Positions 42,886 through 45,562 of a stretch of DNA of 45,562 nucleotides are shown here, in pieces. Below the pieces are notes generated by a model. That model saw only the letters and a list, made by a program, of their open reading frames with translations, was not told the DNA's origin and ran no database searches. This stretch comes from Planosporangium flavigriseum. GTDB taxonomy: Bacteria > Actinomycetota > Actinomycetes > Mycobacteriales > Micromonosporaceae. The translations under genes and the position numbers were made by a program. Within the stretch, counting starts at the first letter, position 1; each line of letters starts with the position of its first letter. The stretch lies in the NCBI RefSeq assembly GCF_011947225.1, contig NZ_JAATVW010000029.1, positions 1 through 45,562 of the forward strand, given 5' to 3'.

Positions 42886-43878
42886 TTACTCCCCTAGAGT
42901 CGCGGCAGCTCGTTCGATGAGCTGCGGCACGGCCGGCCCGAACGTCTCGAACCCCGCGCCGACGGTCTTGCCCTGCAGGTAGCGGGCGTGGATGCCTTCA
43001 CTGATGACGGCGAGCTTGTAGTTGCCGAAGGCGACATACCAGTTCAGCCGCGCGACGTCGATGCCCGTCGCCGCCGCGTAGCGCGCCGCAAGCTCCGCAC
43101 CGGTCGGAAAACCACGGGGTACGGGCGGCAGCAGGCTCAACTGCGCCAGGTCGGTGTACACGACGAGCAGCCCCACGTCGGCGAGCGGATCACCGATCGT
43201 GGCCATCTCCCAGTCCATGACCGCGAGGATGGCGCTCAGGTCGTGGGAGAACATGACGTTGTCGAGGCGGTAGTCGCCGTGCACGATCCCCGCGCGGGGC
43301 GAGTCCGGGAGCTCCTTGGCCAGCCGTTCCGTTACCTGTTCAAGAAGTGGCAATTCACGCGTCTTCGAGCGCTCCCACTGCTGGTGCCAACGCCGTACCT
43401 GCCGCTCCAGATAGCCCTCGGGGCGCCCGAAGTCGGCGAGGCCGACCTCGGAGTGGTCGACGCCGTGCAGCCGGACCAGCAGGTCGATCAGCTTCTCCCC
43501 ACACTGCGAAGCAGCCTCGGGGCCGATGTTTGCGCCTCTCACGACGATGCCGTCGACGTACTCCATGACGTAGAACGGCGCGCCGATCACGTCCGCGTCC
43601 GGGCACAGCAGCAGCGACTCCGGTACCGGGAACCCGACCTGCGCCAGCGCGGTAATCACCCGGTACTCCCGGGCCATGTCGTGCGCGGACGGCAGGACGT
43701 GCCCGAGCGGCGGGCGCCGGAGAACAACCTGCTTCGTCCCGTCGGTCACGACGTACGTGAGGTTTGATCTCCCGCCACTGATCACCGAGGCGGTGAGCGG
43801 ACCGGTCAGCCCCGCCTGCGCGAGGTAGGGCTCGGCTCGCGTGAGATCGAGCCCGGGTGGACTGGTGTCGGATGCCAC
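42886..43878 (-). CDS. APH-family kinase, probable hydroxyacyl-CoA kinase
   Basis: 330 aa from GTG 43878 (GGAGGAGG 4 nt upstream). Aminoglycoside-phosphotransferase fold: [20 protein letters not shown] nucleotide loop with VVLRRPP lysine region, catalytic loop [17 protein letters not shown] (about residues 205-221), and metal-binding [17 protein letters not shown]. This subtype, with the DWE-ATIGDPL block, is found fused to or next to acyl-CoA dehydrogenases (ACAD10/11, LvaA). An aminoglycoside resistance role is unlikely. It is the first gene of the operon with the dehydrogenase, TetR and perhaps the molybdo-enzyme. Confidence 0.9.
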   Translation of the reverse strand: MASDTSPPGLDLTRAEPYLAQAGLTGPLTASVISGGRSNLTYVVTDGTKQVVLRRPPLGHVLPSAHDMAREYRVITALAQVGFPVPESLLLCPDADVIGAPFYVMEYVDGIVVRGANIGPEAASQCGEKLIDLLVRLHGVDHSEVGLADFGRPEGYLERQVRRWHQQWERSKTRELPLLEQVTERLAKELPDSPRAGIVHGDYRLDNVMFSHDLSAILAVMDWEMATIGDPLADVGLLVVYTDLAQLSLLPPVPRGFPTGAELAARYAAATGIDVARLNWYVAFGNYKLAVISEGIHARYLQGKTVGAGFETFGPAVPQLIERAAATLGE

Positions 43879-43892
43879 TGCGCCTCCTCCGT

Positions 43893-43906
43893 ACCGACCG
43901 GTCGGT
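43893..43906. promoter_or_regulatory. TetR-type operator palindrome
   Basis: The perfect 14-bp palindrome ACCGACCGGTCGGT lies directly upstream of the kinase ribosome-binding site. It is of the kind bound by TetR regulators of fatty-acid and acyl-CoA genes in actinobacteria. The operon's own TetR is the obvious ligand. Confidence 0.72.
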
Positions 43907-43967
43907 TTGGACCGTAGCCGCGTATCGACGGGGGTGTCAACGGTCGGAATTGGCAGAGCGAGTGGCG

Positions 43968-44006
43968 GGATTTCCCCGTTATATCCGCCGTATAACGTGG
44001 AAATCC
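43968..44006. promoter_or_regulatory. 39-bp interrupted palindrome between divergent operons
   Basis: Arms GGATTTCC-c-CGTTATA (43968-43983) and TATAACG-t-GGAAATCC (43991-44006) match at 15 of 16 positions around the spacer TCCGCCG. TATAAC on each strand resembles a -10 element, so the site could be an operator covering two divergent promoters. It is markedly AT-richer than its surroundings. Confidence 0.65.
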
Positions 44007-44112
44007 GACCACCGGTGTGGCCAGTCGCCCGGGCGCCACCGCGCAGACGGGCCGTGCTGATCATCTGCTTAACTCTTCCCGAAGACACCCGAAGACCAGA
44101 CGGGAGCTCATC

Positions 44113-44736
44113 GTGCAGCACCAGGAGATCGGCGCCTGGCTCGACGACCTCGCCTCCTCGGCGCCGGCGCCAGGCGGTGGCGCCGTCGCCGCGATGCAGG
44201 TGGCCATGGCCGCCGGCCTGGTGGAGATGGTCACGAACCTGACCATCGGAAACCCGCGGTACGCCGAGCACGAGCAGACCATGGTCGAGGCCCGGGAGCA
44301 GGCCGCGGAGCAGCGGCGCCTGGCGCTCCAACTGGCCGAGGACGACGCCACCGCCTTCACCGCGGTTACGGACGCGTACAAGTTGCCAAAGTCCACGGAT
44401 GAGGAGAAGGCCGCCCGTTCCGCCCGGATCCAGCAGGCCTTGCTCGGGGCTGCGGAGGTGCCGTGGCGGACCGCGCAGGCCGCCGCGACAGTTCTTGACC
44501 TCGCCGAAAGAATTCTTCCCGGCGCGAACGTCAACGTGCTCTCCGATGTTGCGGTGGCTGCCTCCTCGGCTCGCGCGGGCCTGGAGGCCGCAATCGTCAA
44601 CATCGAAGTCAACCGGACTGCCATCAAGGACGAGGACGAGCGGGCCCGCCTCGGCGACGCGGTCGCCGCGATCGAGCGTGACCTCGACCGGGCGAGCGCC
44701 GTGGTGGCTTCCGTACGGAAGGGACTGAGCCGATGA
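44113..44736 (+). CDS. Cyclodeaminase/cyclohydrolase family protein (FTCD C-terminal domain, Fch-like)
   Basis: 207 aa from GTG 44113 (GGGAG 6 nt upstream). The FTCD_C fold: WLDDLASSAPAPGGGAVAAM with the PAPGGG turn (18-23), MVTNLTIGNPRYAEHEQTM, LAEDDATAFTAVTDAYKLPK with the conserved Asp, and NVLSDVAVAASSARAGLEAA, then VNIEVN. Standalone members act as methenyl-tetrahydrofolate cyclohydrolase (Fch/FchA) or formimino-THF cyclodeaminase. No formiminotransferase is attached. It overlaps the FolD homologue by ATGA, so cyclohydrolase is the more likely role. Confidence 0.9.
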   Translation: MQHQEIGAWLDDLASSAPAPGGGAVAAMQVAMAAGLVEMVTNLTIGNPRYAEHEQTMVEAREQAAEQRRLALQLAEDDATAFTAVTDAYKLPKSTDEEKAARSARIQQALLGAAEVPWRTAQAAATVLDLAERILPGANVNVLSDVAVAASSARAGLEAAIVNIEVNRTAIKDEDERARLGDAVAAIERDLDRASAVVASVRKGLSR

Positions 44737-45562
44737 CCCTCATCGACGGACGCGCGATCTCGAAGGCGATCCTCGAGACGGTGACCGCGGACGTGGAGGC
44801 GCTCCGGGCCGCCGGTACGACGCCGACGCTCGCGATCGTCGTGCCGACCGACGACGAGGCGACGGCCTGGTACGTGCGCTCGATCGTCCGGGCCGCGGAA
44901 CGGGTCGGCATCACCGCCCGCCAGATCGATCTGCACGGCACGACCGCCCCGGAGCTGATCACCGAGCTCGCCGCGCTCTCGGCCGACCCGGGCGTGCACG
45001 GGATCATCTGTCAGACGCCGCTGCCGAAGGGCGTCACTCTCGACCAGATCGGCCAGCACATCGCGCCGGCCAAGGACGTCGACGGCGCCAACCCGGAGAG
45101 CCTCGGCCGGCTCGCCGCCGGGCTGCCCGCGTTCGCGCCGGCGACCGCGCAGGCGGTGGTCGAGATCCTGCAGCGGGAGCAGGTGCCGCTGGCGGGCGCC
45201 GACGTGGTCGTCGTGGGCCGCAGCAACGTCGTCGGCAAGCCGGCTGCCCTGCTGCTGCTGGCCGAGAACGCGACCGTGACGATCTGCCACTCCCGTACCC
45301 GTGATCTCGCCGCCCACACCCGGCAGGGAGAGGTCCTGGTCGCCGCGGTGGGACGCGCGAAGATGCTGGGCGCCGACCACGTCAGGCCCGGTGCGGTCGT
45401 CATCGACGTGGGTACCAACCCGACCGAGGACGGCGGGCTCGTCGGCGACGTGGACACCGAGGCCGTGGAGTCGGTGGCGGCCGCGATCACGCCGGTTCCC
45501 GGCGGGGTCGGGCCGGTGACCACCGCGCTGCTGCTGCGCAACGTGGTCACCGCCGCGCGGGG
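44733..45562 (+). CDS. folD: FolD-like methylene-THF dehydrogenase lacking the cyclohydrolase lysine (partial, runs off the end)
   Basis: 276 residues are visible and the stop lies beyond the window. Family motifs are GIICQTPLPKGV, KDVDGANPESLG, VVVGRSNVVGKPAALLL, TICHSRT, VIDVGTN and ITPVPGGVGPVT. In FolD the key catalytic lysine follows a Tyr in YVxxK (Lys56 in human, Lys54 in E. coli); here Tyr47 is kept but the lysine position is Ile51 (TAWYVRSIVRAAERVGI). The PCTPxG segment is also altered (FAPATAQAV). Loss of that lysine abolishes cyclohydrolase but not dehydrogenase activity in mutants of the human enzyme. The Fch-like gene just upstream could supply the missing step. Confidence 0.9.
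   Translation, partial: MTLIDGRAISKAILETVTADVEALRAAGTTPTLAIVVPTDDEATAWYVRSIVRAAERVGITARQIDLHGTTAPELITELAALSADPGVHGIICQTPLPKGVTLDQIGQHIAPAKDVDGANPESLGRLAAGLPAFAPATAQAVVEILQREQVPLAGADVVVVGRSNVVGKPAALLLLAENATVTICHSRTRDLAAHTRQGEVLVAAVGRAKMLGADHVRPGAVVIDVGTNPTEDGGLVGDVDTEAVESVAAAITPVPGGVGPVTTALLLRNVVTAAR

Noticed and set aside
42886-43878. Aminoglycoside resistance phosphotransferase
   Set aside because: The fold is shared, but the subtype and tight linkage to an acyl-CoA dehydrogenase point to an acyl substrate.

Overview
The window is very GC-rich, starts genes often with GTG or TTG, and packs them with 4-bp stop/start overlaps. It carries marker families of filamentous actinomycetes: a Rho with a long Arg/Asp/Glu-rich insertion, a conservon (NIT-type kinase, roadblock, DUF742, small GTPase), DUF3105/DUF305/DUF4383 proteins and an HxlR regulator. 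Together these suggest a high-GC actinobacterium, most probably Micromonosporaceae (Actinoplanes, Micromonospora or Dactylosporangium type). That placement is inference from gene content, not from a search.

Layout. Positions 1-8568 (minus strand) hold a compact housekeeping cluster read right to left: argS, lysA, hom, thrC, an MFS exporter, thrB and the 5' part of rho. Between them they charge Arg, make Lys from diaminopimelate and make Thr from aspartate semialdehyde. The MFS gene lies between thrC and thrB and overlaps thrC by 4 bp. Positions 8690-10191 (plus) encode a DUF3105/DUF305 membrane-anchored pair. After that come a hairpin shared with a 61-aa minus-strand gene, a 26-bp perfect palindrome and a tRNA-Arg(CCG). 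Positions 10876-13893 (minus) carry a polytopic GT-C-like protein, a deleted dipeptide-ABC-transporter ATPase remnant and a lipoprotein. Positions 14018-18875 hold a large secreted Asp-box propeller protein, a thioesterase/HxlR divergent pair, a small Cys protein and a DUF4383 membrane protein.

Positions 19051-22943 are a SNF2 helicase coupled to a SWIM zinc-finger protein. Positions 22981-24613 (minus) are a three-gene coupled unit: a four-Cys, His/Pro-repeat protein followed by two halves of a YeeE/YedE sulfur-compound permease. Positions 24906-31439 (minus) are an ammonium transporter followed by a five-gene conservon-type signalling operon. Positions 31669-37750 contain a secreted phosphoesterase, a small membrane protein, an MprAB-like two-component system and a divergent glycosyltransferase/polysaccharide-deacetylase pair. 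Position 37999 starts a histone-H1-like-linker HTH protein.

Positions 38868-43878 (minus) read from an APH-like kinase through an acyl-CoA dehydrogenase and a TetR regulator to a molybdopterin oxidoreductase. A perfect 14-bp TetR-type palindrome precedes the first gene. The kinase plus dehydrogenase looks like a split version of the ACAD10/11 fusion, which acts on 4-hydroxy acids. Across a divergent promoter region with a large interrupted palindrome lies a folate pair: a cyclodeaminase/cyclohydrolase-family protein and a FolD homologue in which the cyclohydrolase lysine is isoleucine (44113 to the window end). These two genes appear to divide the usual bifunctional FolD reaction.
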